A stretch of DNA of 64,000 nucleotides from NCBI RefSeq assembly GCF_048544455.1, contig NC_133526.1:12602001-12666000 (forward strand). Reading direction: 5' to 3'. A program made the translations under genes and the position numbers. The DNA is from Silene latifolia (Eukaryota; Streptophyta; Magnoliopsida; Caryophyllales; Caryophyllaceae). Every line of letters begins with the position of its first letter. The first letter of the stretch is position 1. Of the stretch, positions 46,535-56,871 are shown in pieces. The notes below the pieces were generated by a model that was given only the letters and a program-made list of their open reading frames with translations, did no database searches and was not told where the DNA came from.

Positions 46535-47686
46535 CATGGGAAACCGCGAAACAAGCAACGGACCGACCCGGGCCAACCCCAAGACCGTCCGGGGCTGCCG
46601 TGGGCCTGCCGGCTGCTGCCGGGCCCGCTGCCGCACCATTTCTTCTCTTTTTTTTTTTTTTCATTTTTATACATTATAAGACCGTCTGAAAATTAATTAA
46701 TCGTCCCCAATTCAACTTTGATAATTTAAACTACCAAAAGGCACAAATTAAGCTTGCATGCAACTAAATTGAACATATGAAAATTACTACCCAAACTAAA
46801 ATTCACCAAACATATAAAAATCAAAAACATGTGACGATAATTCGTCGAGTAGCTCGAAATATGTTACCTTAAGCTAGAAAATGAGCAATTAGTCCTCAAA
46901 ATCGAAACCCTAACCACAACTAACCGCTATCCTCTACAATATACGAGTCCCCGAACTCGTTTTCCAATCCTTCACCTAATTAAACAATAAAAACACAAAA
47001 ATTAAGCACAAAACCGAAATCACCGAAATTTGGTCTTAAAAGAACTTAATGAAAATTGAAATTAGAACATACTAAGTCGTAGATCGTGGCGAGGGGATTC
47101 CGGAAAGGTAAATTATGCGAAAAACGGACAAGAAACGAAGATTTTATGACGATTTTGAGCTTGAATGTGTATGAAAATGGGGTTTTGGTGTTTTTAGAGG
47201 ATGAACACCAAAAATTTCAGAAAAATAAAAGGAAAGGGGAGGGGAAGCTGCCGGGTAAGGGAAGAAAGGAGGAAAAAGTACGTGCGAAATTTTTAGTCGG
47301 GATTTTTAACGAGTCGGTTTTGACTCGTTTCAATAATAATTAAATCCGTAAGTCAAATGCAAATTCCGTCAAGTCCAAAGTCTTTAAACACGAGATTACA
47401 ATAAAATTGAGTATTCATATGACCCATTTCCAATTTCGTTTACCCAACGTTCAAACGAATTGTCATTTTCCCCCGATACGCCCTTATTTCGAAATAAAAG
47501 ATTTTACACGGTTTAAACTATTTTTAAACATTTCGAAACTATCAAAATAAATACTTTTCTTCAAAATATAATAAAATTATATTTCTTTAAATTATTTTTA
47601 CTTTAAATACTTAATTATCACTTTTATTTTGATTAATAAATTATTTCTGAAATATATTAACGGTCCGAAATTTACGGGGCGTTACA
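46535..47686 (-). repeat. Partial LTR of the nested chromovirus-type element
   Basis: About 1.15 kb, nearly identical to 42768-43908, ending GGGCGTTACA next to AGTT. Confidence 0.75.
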
Positions 47687-48093
47687 AGTTATTCGTACTC
47701 GATATATCGTCGGCTATATGCATGCAATGCAACATCCAAGTTTTAATCCTAACATGTGAGAATTAGGCTAAGTTGGTGGACATGTAGTTTAACAAACAAT
47801 TGGGTCGAAATAGGATTTAATGCTCATTTACATGTGAAAGCATACAAGCAATGAAAGAAATACAATAACTATAAATTACAATAATGGAAATTACATTAAT
47901 TACATTGGAATAGGCGATTTATGTCGAAAATACCTTTAAAACGGATAACTTGAGAAAACGAATAAAAGAATAAAAGAACTAAATCAATGAACAGGAATTA
48001 GCGTGATATTACGAATAGTAGTTAATTAATACGTAAACTAATTAAACTAGGCCAAGGCAGAAACGGAGTTCAGGGACAGAACTCAGCCAAGAA

Positions 48094-48147
48094 CAGGCGC
48101 AGCAGAGCTGCGTCCCTTGAATAGCGCGCGCAGACGCGCCTGCTTCC
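48094..48147. repeat. GAGGCGCAGC module in LTR (copy 2, degenerate)
   Basis: CAGGCGCAGCAGAGCTGCGT followed by GCGCGCAGACGCGCCTGC. Counterpart of 5724-5770. Confidence 0.55.
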
Positions 48148-48688
48148 TTAGCTCGGCCCGGGCCGTGAAAGCCGTAATTGCAAGCCGTTAATGTCAATTG
48201 GTAATTTTAATGATTGATTAAAATTATTTACTCGGATGAAAGTGATTAGCATGTTATTTAACATATGAATGGGTCATGAAAACAGTCAAACATGAATGAG
48301 ACGGAATTAAGATGGATTAATTTACATGAATGAACGAATAATTAACGAATAAATAAACAAACAAACTAATTAGATTAAACATGACGAATTGATGACGAAT
48401 TGATGAAAAACAGATACAAATATGTCAACGGTGAATTCCAGAGACTCAATATGAATGAATTGAATCTCTAAAACCCGAATTGAGTTTAATGACGAAAACC
48501 CGCAAATATGAGATTATAAGGGATTTAAGTCGGATTTAAAGACGGATTAAACATGTGGAGGAGTGATGAATTATATACATGTGAATTATTGATGATGAAG
48601 AATTAAAGAACAAACATATGAAAACAAATAAGGAAGACGGAATTACAGAGGACGAAGGAAGAAGAAAAGAAGCAGAATCGGCACCTCA

Positions 48689-48756
48689 CGAAGAGGCGCA
48701 GCAGAATCGCGCTCCCTTCAAGAGGCGCAGCGATTCTTGCTGCGTCCTTTCTCGAC
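48689..48756. repeat. GAGGCGCAGC double-hairpin module in LTR (copy 2)
   Basis: GAAGAGGCGCAGCAGAATCG and then AAGAGGCGCAGCGATTCTTG followed by CTGCGTCC. Counterpart of 5084-5150. Confidence 0.7.
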
Positions 48757-49190
48757 GCTATCTTCCGTAATCCGAAAAAGGGTTTGAAACGAGGTTTTAT
48801 AAATGCTTTTTAAGAGATGTTTTCGACATAAACCTTACATTAATGATGATACAAAAAGTAAATAACAATAAATAAAAGAAAGATTTACACCCTCAGACTT
48901 ACATGTTGACGAAACGAGAAGGACTAAGATATCGATTAGTGAATGCTCGACGTGAATGCAAAGAGAGTGCCCTCGTAAGAGGAAAACGATTGATTAATTA
49001 AGTTGATTATTGGTGTAGTTGGTCAAATTGGTCGGTCATGCAACGGAGAGGCTGGTACCCGGAAGGATCCGAGCTTACGTGGTCGGAAGTCCAAGCACGT
49101 AGGCGCCAATTAGTAAGAACGAAGTCTAGAATGCAAAGGGAGAAGAGAAGGGCGGACACTCGCGTGAGAAATATGAGGAACGAAAGCTCC

Positions 49191-49198
49191 TATTTATA
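49191..49198 (-). promoter_or_regulatory. TATA box of the Ogre-like LTR (copy 2)
   Basis: TATAAATA on the reverse strand, same context as 4643 in copy 1. Confidence 0.6.
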
Positions 49199-49292
49199 CT
49201 AATCACGTGAAGGTTTAGGGTTTCGGAGACTCTTTGGAAGTGAATCTCGGAAAGATATAAAAAAGATACGTAAATCATGCAAAGAAGGGCCT

Positions 49293-49358
49293 GGGAAGAG
49301 GCGCAGCAGCCCACTGCGTCTCTTGGAAGAGGCGCAGACTGCCGCGTCTGTTCCCGGA
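49293..49358. repeat. GAGGCGCAGC double-hairpin module, LTR promoter-proximal (copy 2)
   Basis: GGAAGAGGCGCAGCAGCCCA then CTGCGTCTCTTGGAAGAGGC and GCAGACTGCCGCGTC. It lies about 95 bases upstream of the LTR TATA box in the - direction. Confidence 0.7.
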
Positions 49359-50339
49359 GGTTTCCTCCTGTCGAAGAAAGATTTCCGCGTTTGAGTTATG
49401 GTAGGACGGAAATAATTCGGTTATCTTTTGAATATTACGGGATATTATTTGCCAAAAGATAAAATTTGTGAAATATGGAATAGAAATATCCTAACATTCC
49501 AACATTCGACTCGATTTAACAAAATATCGAAAAATGGAGACGGTTTTTGACCGGACTCCGAATATACTCTAATTATCGCCAAAACGACCGTACCGGGACG
49601 TAGATGACAACTAAGAGGTAGACATTAATATTTGAGCAATCACTTGACGATAATCTTACGAATCGTCACAAATCGTTCCGCGTACCAAACATGCGGCCCA
49701 ATCATCACCGGGTGGTTTGCGGGAGGTGCGAAACGAGGTGTCTCTGAGCCCCCACTTTGACCGAGGCTTGGACAAGGCGAAAGTCAAAGTATAGCCATCA
49801 GGTCAATCGAAGATTACAACCTGACGACTATGGCGACGCGAGGCGGCTCAAGGGGTCTGAACCAAGGACCTGTCGTCGGGAACATTTTAGAGTCTGTCGA
49901 CTATCGGGGAGGGTCGTTTAAAGTCCATTAGACTACGTAAGGAAGCTCGCCAGCCATAAGAAGAGACCATACCTGAGACTTCTTCTCGAGATGCTTTCAG
50001 AGGTGCATAGGAGCTAAAGTTAAGCGTAGGAGCTAAGGGTAAGACCTAAAAGTTATATATGGATTGTGCTAGAGTGTGGGACCCTAAAGGAAAGCATCAA
50101 CGGGAAGGAGGCCAAATATGAGTTTCGACCTAAAGGTTTGGGTATAGGAACTTCTGGAGAACGACACCCTGTCGAACTCTGCGGGGAAACAAGAAATATT
50201 GAAAGCAGCAGGACGTCGGTAGAAACTGCTGGGGGAATCCGCTTGCGTCGGTCTCAAACGAACTCTTGCAAATCTTGGGGTTGAATCTGCTTGCGTTGGT
50301 CTCAAGCGAACTCTTGTTGGGGAATATATTGACGACTAG

Positions 50340-50510
50340 GAACATCTTGATCGTCGGGGAAGGAATCTTGCGTGAGCAGTACTGCAAAATACTACTGCGC
50401 TCGGCAAAATAAACTGAGCAATACTGCAAAATACTGCTGCGCGGGATAAAATGGGTTTGGACAATACTGCAAAATACTGTCGCGCTGGATAAAATGCGGA
50501 CCAAAACGAA
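50340..50510. repeat. Short tandem units in the Ogre-like spacer (copy 2)
   Basis: An ACTGCAAAATACT core occurs at about 50381, 50417 and 50465 in units of uneven length. Related to 3328-3500 of copy 1, with a different unit number. Confidence 0.7.
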
Positions 50511-50545
50511 AGAGAATCGTCGAAACGGACCAAAAAGATATAATA

Positions 50546-50697
50546 GCATTGAAGAAGAGGCGCACCAAAGATGGGCCCACAAATAACGAACTCATAACGA
50601 ATTTTCGAAAATTCGTATGGAGAGAACAAAAGGAAGAGGCGCAGCAAGAGCTGCGTCTCTTGGAAGAGGCGCAGCACCTGCTGCGTCTTTTCCCCAA
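50546..50697. repeat. GAGGCGCAGC double-hairpin module upstream of the PMD gene (copy 2)
   Basis: A half unit (GAAGAAGAGGCGCACC) near 50546, then GGAAGAGGCGCAGCAAGAGC with TGCGTCTCTTGGAAGAGGCG and CAGCACCTGCTGCGTC at 50632-50697. Counterpart of 3120-3263. Confidence 0.7.
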
Positions 50698-51477
50698 TTT
50701 GGCAATTTCTGCGTAAAAACACGAAATCAGGAGGTTTATGTTCATTATTTCGAAACTCATTTTCTTCAATTTCTCTCTCAAATCTTCACCATTTCCGTCA
50801 AGGTCGGATTCAAAAGCTTGCTTTAAATATGACTAATCGAGGTATGTGTCTTAATCTCGCATTAATCATCCGTATTTGTCGAATTTCTAGCCGCAATAAC
50901 TAGGGTTTTCAACCCATTTAATCGAAAATTTGGGGCTTTTCCCCCAAATGGATTTGCTTTGCCAAATTGATGTTAGAAATGGATAGTAGGCAATGTTAGG
51001 AACATAACCATGTATTTACTTTGAATTTTCGTCGAGTTTTGAGCCCTTGAGCGAATTTTGAGACGGTTTCACAGCTAAACCGTAAATTGCTTCGAAAATA
51101 GCCTTAGGATTACCCATTGGTGATGAAATTTCATATTTGGAATCCTTGGATGATGGGTAAATTTCCTGTCATCTCGAAATTTTGGTTTGTGACAACTTTT
51201 CAGGGCACCTTTCTAGGGCATAATCGTCGTTATAACGAAATACTGCCGAATTTTCGACTCAAACCCGGGACTAGGCTTTGACTTGGACTTGACTTGACCC
51301 AATTTATCACATGAGTGATCGGGTTGGCGGGAATATGACCAAAGATGGCCAGAGAGGGCAATATTCAGGGCTCCGGAGGCTCGAAAACTTCTTAACAAAG
51401 GCTCGCCGTCATGTGACGCGGCCTAAATTTACTTCAATGTTGCAGGTGAAGGGGCTTCCACTTCCGGGAGGACTCCC

Positions 51478-53814
51478 ATGGAGGTAGACGTTGTCACAGT
51501 TGAGGAGGCTTTAGAGCAGGCTTTCACCGACGCGGTGATGGCCACTGGAGACGGGGCACACGAGGAGGCGGAGGAGGAGGAGGCCCCGAGACGGGCCAAC
51601 GTCAGGCGAGGAGGTCGTCAGCTGAGGGGAGCTCCCGCGTGGGCTGAGACTTGGGAGAGTAGGCATCTTGTGTGGGCTGCAGAGGGTCACCTGTCCTACA
51701 GGACGGTGAAGAGCTTGGTAAATAAGAATTCACTACTCATCACCTATTCTTTTTCATTCCTTGCAAATTTCCATTCAAAACTAAAGATAGCTTTGTTTCA
51801 AATCATAATAGGAGGCCGGGAACATCAGGTCGTTCTCGGGTTACACGACAGCGATGGAGCACTACGAGCGGCTGTCGGCGGAGGAGAGGGCCATGATCGA
51901 GCGCGGAGCGTTTGGTCCTCTGGTTCAGGTTTGGAGGGATATCGTGAAGAGGAAGTTGCGGGCCAACCTTAGCCTGGTCCGTGCTTTCTTGGATCGATTC
52001 TGGGATACGACTTCCACGTTTCACCTGCCTTTTGGTGAGGTGGGAGTCACTCTGGAGGACTACGGCATGATTTCGGGTCTGCCGTGCGGGACCGAGGAGA
52101 TGGTGTGGCCGGAGACTGCCATGAGAGCGGATTCGGCCGAGGCGAGGAGGTTGATTGGCTGGAACCTGTCGCCGAGGGCTATTGCAGTGCCGGGCTTGGT
52201 ACCCAGTACCTATGTCCGAGATTACTTTGCGGGGAAGACCCCGGAGCTGGTGACGATCGACGGGAGGGAGACTGCTCCTCCTCCTCTGTGGTGACCGAGC
52301 GGAGGGCTCGTCTGTGGCTTTGGTGGTTCTTGTCTTCGATTTACCTCGGAGACAAGGGCGAGAGGCTATCGACGAAGCTTCTTCCCTTCCTTTCTGACCT
52401 GAGTTCCCTAGGACGTTGGGACTGGGTCACTGCTGGTTTTGCGGTCCTCATCCGCTTCATGAGGGCCATGGTTCGTCCGGAGTTGATGGAGAAGGGGACT
52501 TCTCCTGGCGCTGTCGGACCTGGGCTACTATTGGAGGTATGAACCTTCCCTTAGACCGAAATAAATTCTTTTCTTTGTCGAATCACGAAAGATCGTTATT
52601 GATTATTCTGTTTATAGGCATGGGTGTACTCTTACTTTCCGAGTCTCGCGCCGAAGAGGACAGAGCCGCTGGAGAAGGCTTATCCCGTGGTGAGGGATTG
52701 GGTGATGTGCAGGACGAAGAGCAAGCGCTCTTCTCACAATGTCTACCGGCGGGATGTGAACGCCCTTCAGCTGAGTAGCGTGAGTATCCCACTTGTATTT
52801 ATATCTCTTGTACTCTGCTTTCACTTGACCATAGGAATGATCTTTGCCTTATATTGTCGCAGTGGGTGCCAAGACCTTGGGCGGAGTACGCTGGAGCGCC
52901 TCCTTTCGTCGCTGAGGTCCTTCGACCTAGGAGTCCGAGTCGGCTGTTGTTGTGGACGTCGATGGGTCCTGTGTGGTATCTGGGCGAGCGTTTGGCTCGT
53001 CAGTGCTCTCGGGGCGCGTTGACGGTTCCCATTGACCCTCCGAGGACGATGTTCAGGGAGCCTACTGAGGCTGAGAGGGAGGCGGACCGGGCCGGTGCCA
53101 GTGGCGACGACCTACTTCTGCCTGGCGAGGAATACTCGGCGTTTCTTTACGGGAGGTTGGCGTACTGGCCAGTAGTGGTGAGCATCCTTTACTTTTCTTG
53201 ATTTGATTTCGAGAGTTATGATGAAAGATCATCGATTAATGAGAGCTTATTTGTCTTTGCAGGAGGTCGAGGCGGCGGGCATCGAGCCCCCAGTGTACCC
53301 CGAGACTCTTGAGTACACTGACGCGACCGGGAGGACGACGATCTCCGAGTTGCGTGACTTTGACGTGGCTGTGACGGATGCTGGCTTAGACGACTGGCAG
53401 CATCTGATTCGGAGGGTGAGCCTCCACCTTATGTACCTTTCGTGTAAGAACACATTTGATTGACTTGTTCACTTTACTGAGGATTCTTTTGAAATGCAGG
53501 TCGCGCCATCTCGGTTTGTGGCACTATGGAGGGTGGCCAACCGGCTACGAGCTACCGCCATCGAGGCACTCGTCGGTGGTCGAGGTCGTCAGGTACGAAC
53601 CTCGTTTGCTTTCTTTTGATTTTGATTTTCAGTTTTGTTTGAGTTGATTGACATGAGCCAATTTTGTTGTGTACAGGGTGACCGCGGGTTGGAGCGAGAG
53701 TTGGCCCAGTCTCGGGAGGAGACGGCTCGCTTGTCGAGGGAGCTCGAGTTTCGGGACGCTGAGATTGCCGCTCTTATGGCGAGAGTTGCTGAGTTGGAGA
53801 GTGTCCATCAGTAG
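51478..53814 (+). CDS. Antisense plant-mobile-domain (PMD) accessory gene of Ogre-like copy 2
   Basis: Opposite strand to gag-pol. It begins at ATG 51478 (MEVDVVTVEEALEQAF) and ends near 53814. Blocks of open sequence are separated by GT-AG gaps of about 80-95 bases, suggesting around seven exons. The main block has the PMD core (MEHYERLSAEERAMIERGAF, FLDRFWDTTSTFHLPFG, LWLWWFLSSIYLGDKG). Later blocks have WVPRPWAEYAGAPPFVAEVL and a helical, Glu/Arg-rich end (ARVAELESVHQ-like). It is about 94% identical in protein to copy 1 over the main block, and the DNA differences are mostly silent. It has at least one interruption. Unknown role in the element; PMD relatives in the host act in gene silencing and genome stability. 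Confidence 0.72.
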
Positions 53815-54552
53815 TTTGGCATCTGATTTGTAGACTTGTACATCTGATTTTGAACGTTTTTTTTTTTTGGACTTGTTTGGGGCGCAAGCCCCCAGTTTGC
53901 TTGGACTTTGGATCCGGTTTGGGGCGCAAGCCCCCAGTTTGCTTGTACATTTGTATATATGATGGCCTGCGTGCCTTTGCTGCTGGGTTGTGTCGCTTGA
54001 ACCTGCAGGTTAGTTCTTGGACAGGTTTGGTAGACAACGGCTTACGCCGTCATGCTGCCGAAATTTACATGGAAATCACGCAAAACATACATTTTATACA
54101 CATATGGCCTTAATTAGCGCAAAAGAGACTCAAAAGTATACAAAAGGTGCAAAAATGCAAAAAGCAAAAAAAATGTCAGAAATGACCGGACGGTAGGGAG
54201 GGTTACCCCCTAAAAAAAAGGAAAAATAGAAATCTGTAAGTGTAGAAATGAAAATGTTGAAATGAAAACAAAAGAGAATTTATTTCCTAAAAAATAAAAT
54301 TAAAATGAAACTTATAAAATTTAATTAAAATGAAATTTTATTTCCTAAGAATAATTAAAATAAAAAAAAAAATTAAGTGTGATGAAAATGGCGAAGGTGT
54401 CGATGTCGCCTCGAAATGCGTGCCTGCAAATTTAGGAAGTTGGAAACATGGTAAACTGCTCGTATTTACCAAAATAAAATCCCGTAGGAATAGGAAATTA
54501 TTCGTTATAGAATTAGGAAAGATCCAAACGCGGAAATCACAGAAAGTGAGCC
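53815..54552. other. Spacer between the two antisense genes, with a 29-base duplication
   Basis: GTTTGGGGCGCAAGCCCCCA with GTTTGCTTG occurs at about 53875 and 53918. The rest is A-rich. No gene seen. Confidence 0.6.
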
Positions 54553-54618
54553 TGGGGAAGAGGCGCAGCATGAGTCAAAGTCGCTTTGAATAGGCGCAGA
54601 GAGTCGCGCTGTTCCCAA
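54553..54618. repeat. GAGGCGCAGC module upstream of the second antisense gene
   Basis: GGGGAAGAGGCGCAGCATGA ... AATAGGCGCAGAGAGTCGCG ... TTCCC. It lies about 40 bases upstream of a TATA box. Confidence 0.65.
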
Positions 54619-54656
54619 GTTTGTTTTTCCTGGCGGATTTTGGAAATAGCAATTAG

Positions 54657-54664
54657 TATAAATA
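54657..54664 (+). promoter_or_regulatory. TATA box of the second antisense gene, LTR-like context
   Basis: TATAAATA in AATTAGTATAAATAGCAGC, nearly the LTR context GATTAGTATAAATAGGAGC. About 100 bases upstream of the first ATG at 54765. Drives + transcription, opposite to gag-pol. Inferred. Confidence 0.6.
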
Positions 54665-54764
54665 GCAGCGTCGACGAAGCTTTAAATTATATAATTCTTC
54701 CGTCTTTTCTCCGTTAATCTCATAAAAACTCCCAAAATAAATTTTCAAGAGAAAATTTGTCATC

Positions 54765-55427
54765 ATGAACACTTTGGAGATCCGCTTGAAGGAATGGACT
54801 AATGAATTTTCGAATGTTGAGAAGCACGACATGGGTGCTCATAACCTTGGGTCTCTATTGAGTTTAAAACTCATTAAGGTGGTAAAACCGTTCTTGGATG
54901 CTTGCCTTGACTACTGGGACCCAAATTGTCATGTTTTCGCGTTCCCAGGTGGTGACATTTGTCCTTTTCCGAGGAAAATCGCTATTGGTGGGTGGGATCC
55001 TGAGCATTTACCCGCTATTCCTTCCACTTCACAAGGGTATAAGACCAAATTCAGAGACTTGCTCGGATTGACTAGGCTCGAGGTGGACCGCTTGGTTACC
55101 CCGAAAGGCGTGAGAATGCTGGACTTTGTAGACCGATTCATCAACAGAGCTGACCCCACAGTCTCTTATGTTGCCAGGAGGAGAGCCTTTGGCTTCTGTT
55201 TGCTGCATGTGTATGTCTTTCATGGACATGTTGATGAAGATTTGCGAGGTGATCCCCGTCTTTTGGGTCTTATCGAGCAAATGGAGTCACAGAGCCCGGC
55301 TTGTTTGTGCTTAGGGGAGATTATCTTGGGTTTGGATAATAGGAAATCCAACCGCGATCTTCCATTCTTGGGGAGTCCCGTCATCTTACAGGTAAAAGGC
55401 ACCCTTTTTTTTTTTTTTTTTTTTTTT

Positions 55428-55466
<39 letters not shown>

Positions 55467-55472
55467 CGTTTT

Positions 55473-55504
<32 letters not shown>

Positions 55505-56318
55505 TTTTTTTTTGTGGGTGTCTAATACCTGCTTTTGGTAGGTTTGGCTAATGGAACGGCTTCGACTGCTCGAGCCCCCAGTTCAGGCACTTTCCTATCA
55601 TTCCCGTATGATTGCGATGAGGACACGGTTGTACATGGTGGACTTCTCCCGGGTTTGTGACTATTGGAAGAACAAGCTGAAGAACGATGATGGCCCGCTG
55701 ATTAGGTGGGTTGTACCGTGGTGGCATCTCAAGTCCATCACCGGGAGTGTCTTCTTTGGATCCTACTAGGTCCGTGCGCATTCCGGGATTAGAGTTCATG
55801 GTATGCATCTTTCCGGAGAGATTGATGAGGCGATTGGGCTGAAGCGGACTATCCCGAGGCTTGATACCGTTCCATGCATCGTCGTAGTGCTTACCACCGA
55901 GAGCCGAAGAGAATGGGCTATCAAATGGGCCCAAAGGAATATGTGGTTCTTGAGCTTCTCCGCCAATGCTTTGTGGGTGTCGGACTCCTATCTGAGGTGG
56001 AGAAAGGCTGCAACTTCGGAAGAACGCGAGAGACTGAGGAAACGCGAGCCTGTCGACTACAAGGTTCGCGAGGGAGAGAAAGAGAAGGAGAAGCATCTGA
56101 CAGAAGGAGAAGAAGAAGCTGGATTTCAGGTCATTCATCCTTCGAAGAAATCAAAGACTACTCCTGTTGCGGAAATGGTGGTTGGCAAGAATGGAAGAGT
56201 CAGGCCTCGAGAAAGACCGTTGGTGATTAGGTCTGAAGTGGTGCAAGAGCGCCCAGCTCGAGGTCGTGACAAGAAATATGATAAGAATGACAAGGGCAAA
56301 GGGAAGATGGAAGAATAG
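54765..56318 (+). CDS. Second antisense accessory gene of Ogre-like copy 2 (DUF7745/PMD-like, tentative)
   Basis: Begins MNTLEIRLKEWTNEFSNVEK. Motifs include DACLDYWDPNCHVFAFPGGD, GWDPEHLPAIPSTSQGYKTK and RRAFGFCLLHVYVFHGHVDE. This resembles the DUF7745-type plant proteins often found antisense in Tat elements; that assignment is from memory and tentative. A GT-AG gap (about 55391-55541) holds a very long T tract. The second part (VWLMERLRLLEPPVQ on) continues the same type and ends in a charged Lys/Arg/Glu tail (KDKGKGKMEE). Convergent with the integrase end. Few interruptions; fossil part. Confidence 0.55.
55405..55513. repeat. Very long T tract
   Basis: About 109 bases of nearly pure T with a few G/C, inside the presumed intron of the second antisense gene. 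On the gag-pol strand it is an internal poly(A). Length may be affected by sequencing. Confidence 0.85.
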
Positions 56319-56871
56319 CCCGAGTCTTTATTTATTATTTGAGTATTATTATTATTATTGTTGTAATAAAAAGGAGGGATTTTTAGAATCCTAGCCTATC
56401 TTATTTATTATTATGTATCGTATTATTATTATCAGAAAATGAATGGAATAAAAAAGGTTGAATGGTTAAGAAACCGCTGTGATTTTCTTTTATTATTCTT
56501 GTCGAATTTCAAATGCAATGCAAATGTCCTTCTATTTACATTTTAGGTATATTGGGTTGAATCCGGTGAAGGACTGCCTACGTATTCACTTAAAAAAGCG
56601 AAATCAAACCCTTGCGCGTAGTTCGAATAAATGTAAAAGAATAATTGTTCGAAGCAAGAGCTTGTAATGAACATAGAAAATAAGCATGAGCTTTGTTCTC
56701 AAGGTGCGAATTTAGTTTATTTGATGATATGAGGATGACAATCTTGTCAAGATGCAAGAGCATGGTGACACTTAGCTTATTTCAGCTTGGCCAGGGGCCG
56801 TTTATTTAGTGCCACAAGAGCGACACATGGATTTACGCGAGGCGCGTTTTTGTCCTATTCTAGGCATAGTA
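56319..56871. other. Spacer between the second antisense gene and pol
   Basis: AT-rich with ATT repeats (56342-56360). 3' ends converge here. Nothing else recognised. Confidence 0.5.

Larger units (their letters stand above)
40945..47686 (-). mobile_element. Partial chromovirus-type (Tekay/Del-like) Ty3/gypsy element, nested in the Ogre LTR
   Basis: The outer ends are TGTGACACCC and GGGCGTTACA, with (A)AGTT duplicated at both sides, which shows insertion into the Ogre LTR. Read on -, an LTR begins TGTAACGCCC and a purine tract TTTTAAAAGGAGGGGTGAT precedes it (43909-43927), next to the sequence CTAAGTTTCGAGGGCGAAAC that is usual before Tekay/Del 3' LTRs. The family call rests on these ends. 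A full LTR (about 2.96 kb) is on the left and only part of the partner on the right. The internal 2.6 kb has no recognisable gag or pol, so it is a heavily incomplete fossil. The shared LTR parts are about 98-99% alike, so it is young. Confidence 0.7.
40616..49749 (-). repeat. LTR (3') of Ogre-like copy 2, split by a nested element
   Basis: LTR sequence is at 40616-40944 and 47687-49749, together about 2.4 kb, matching the length in copy 1. The nested element between has AAGTT on both sides. A TATA box (reverse strand) is at 49191-49198. The inner edge is set by the purine tract and is approximate. Confidence 0.75.

Noticed and set aside
50130-50782. Overlapping open frames on - near the PMD gene
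   Set aside because: They are translations of the repeat field and hairpin modules in several frames; no domain.
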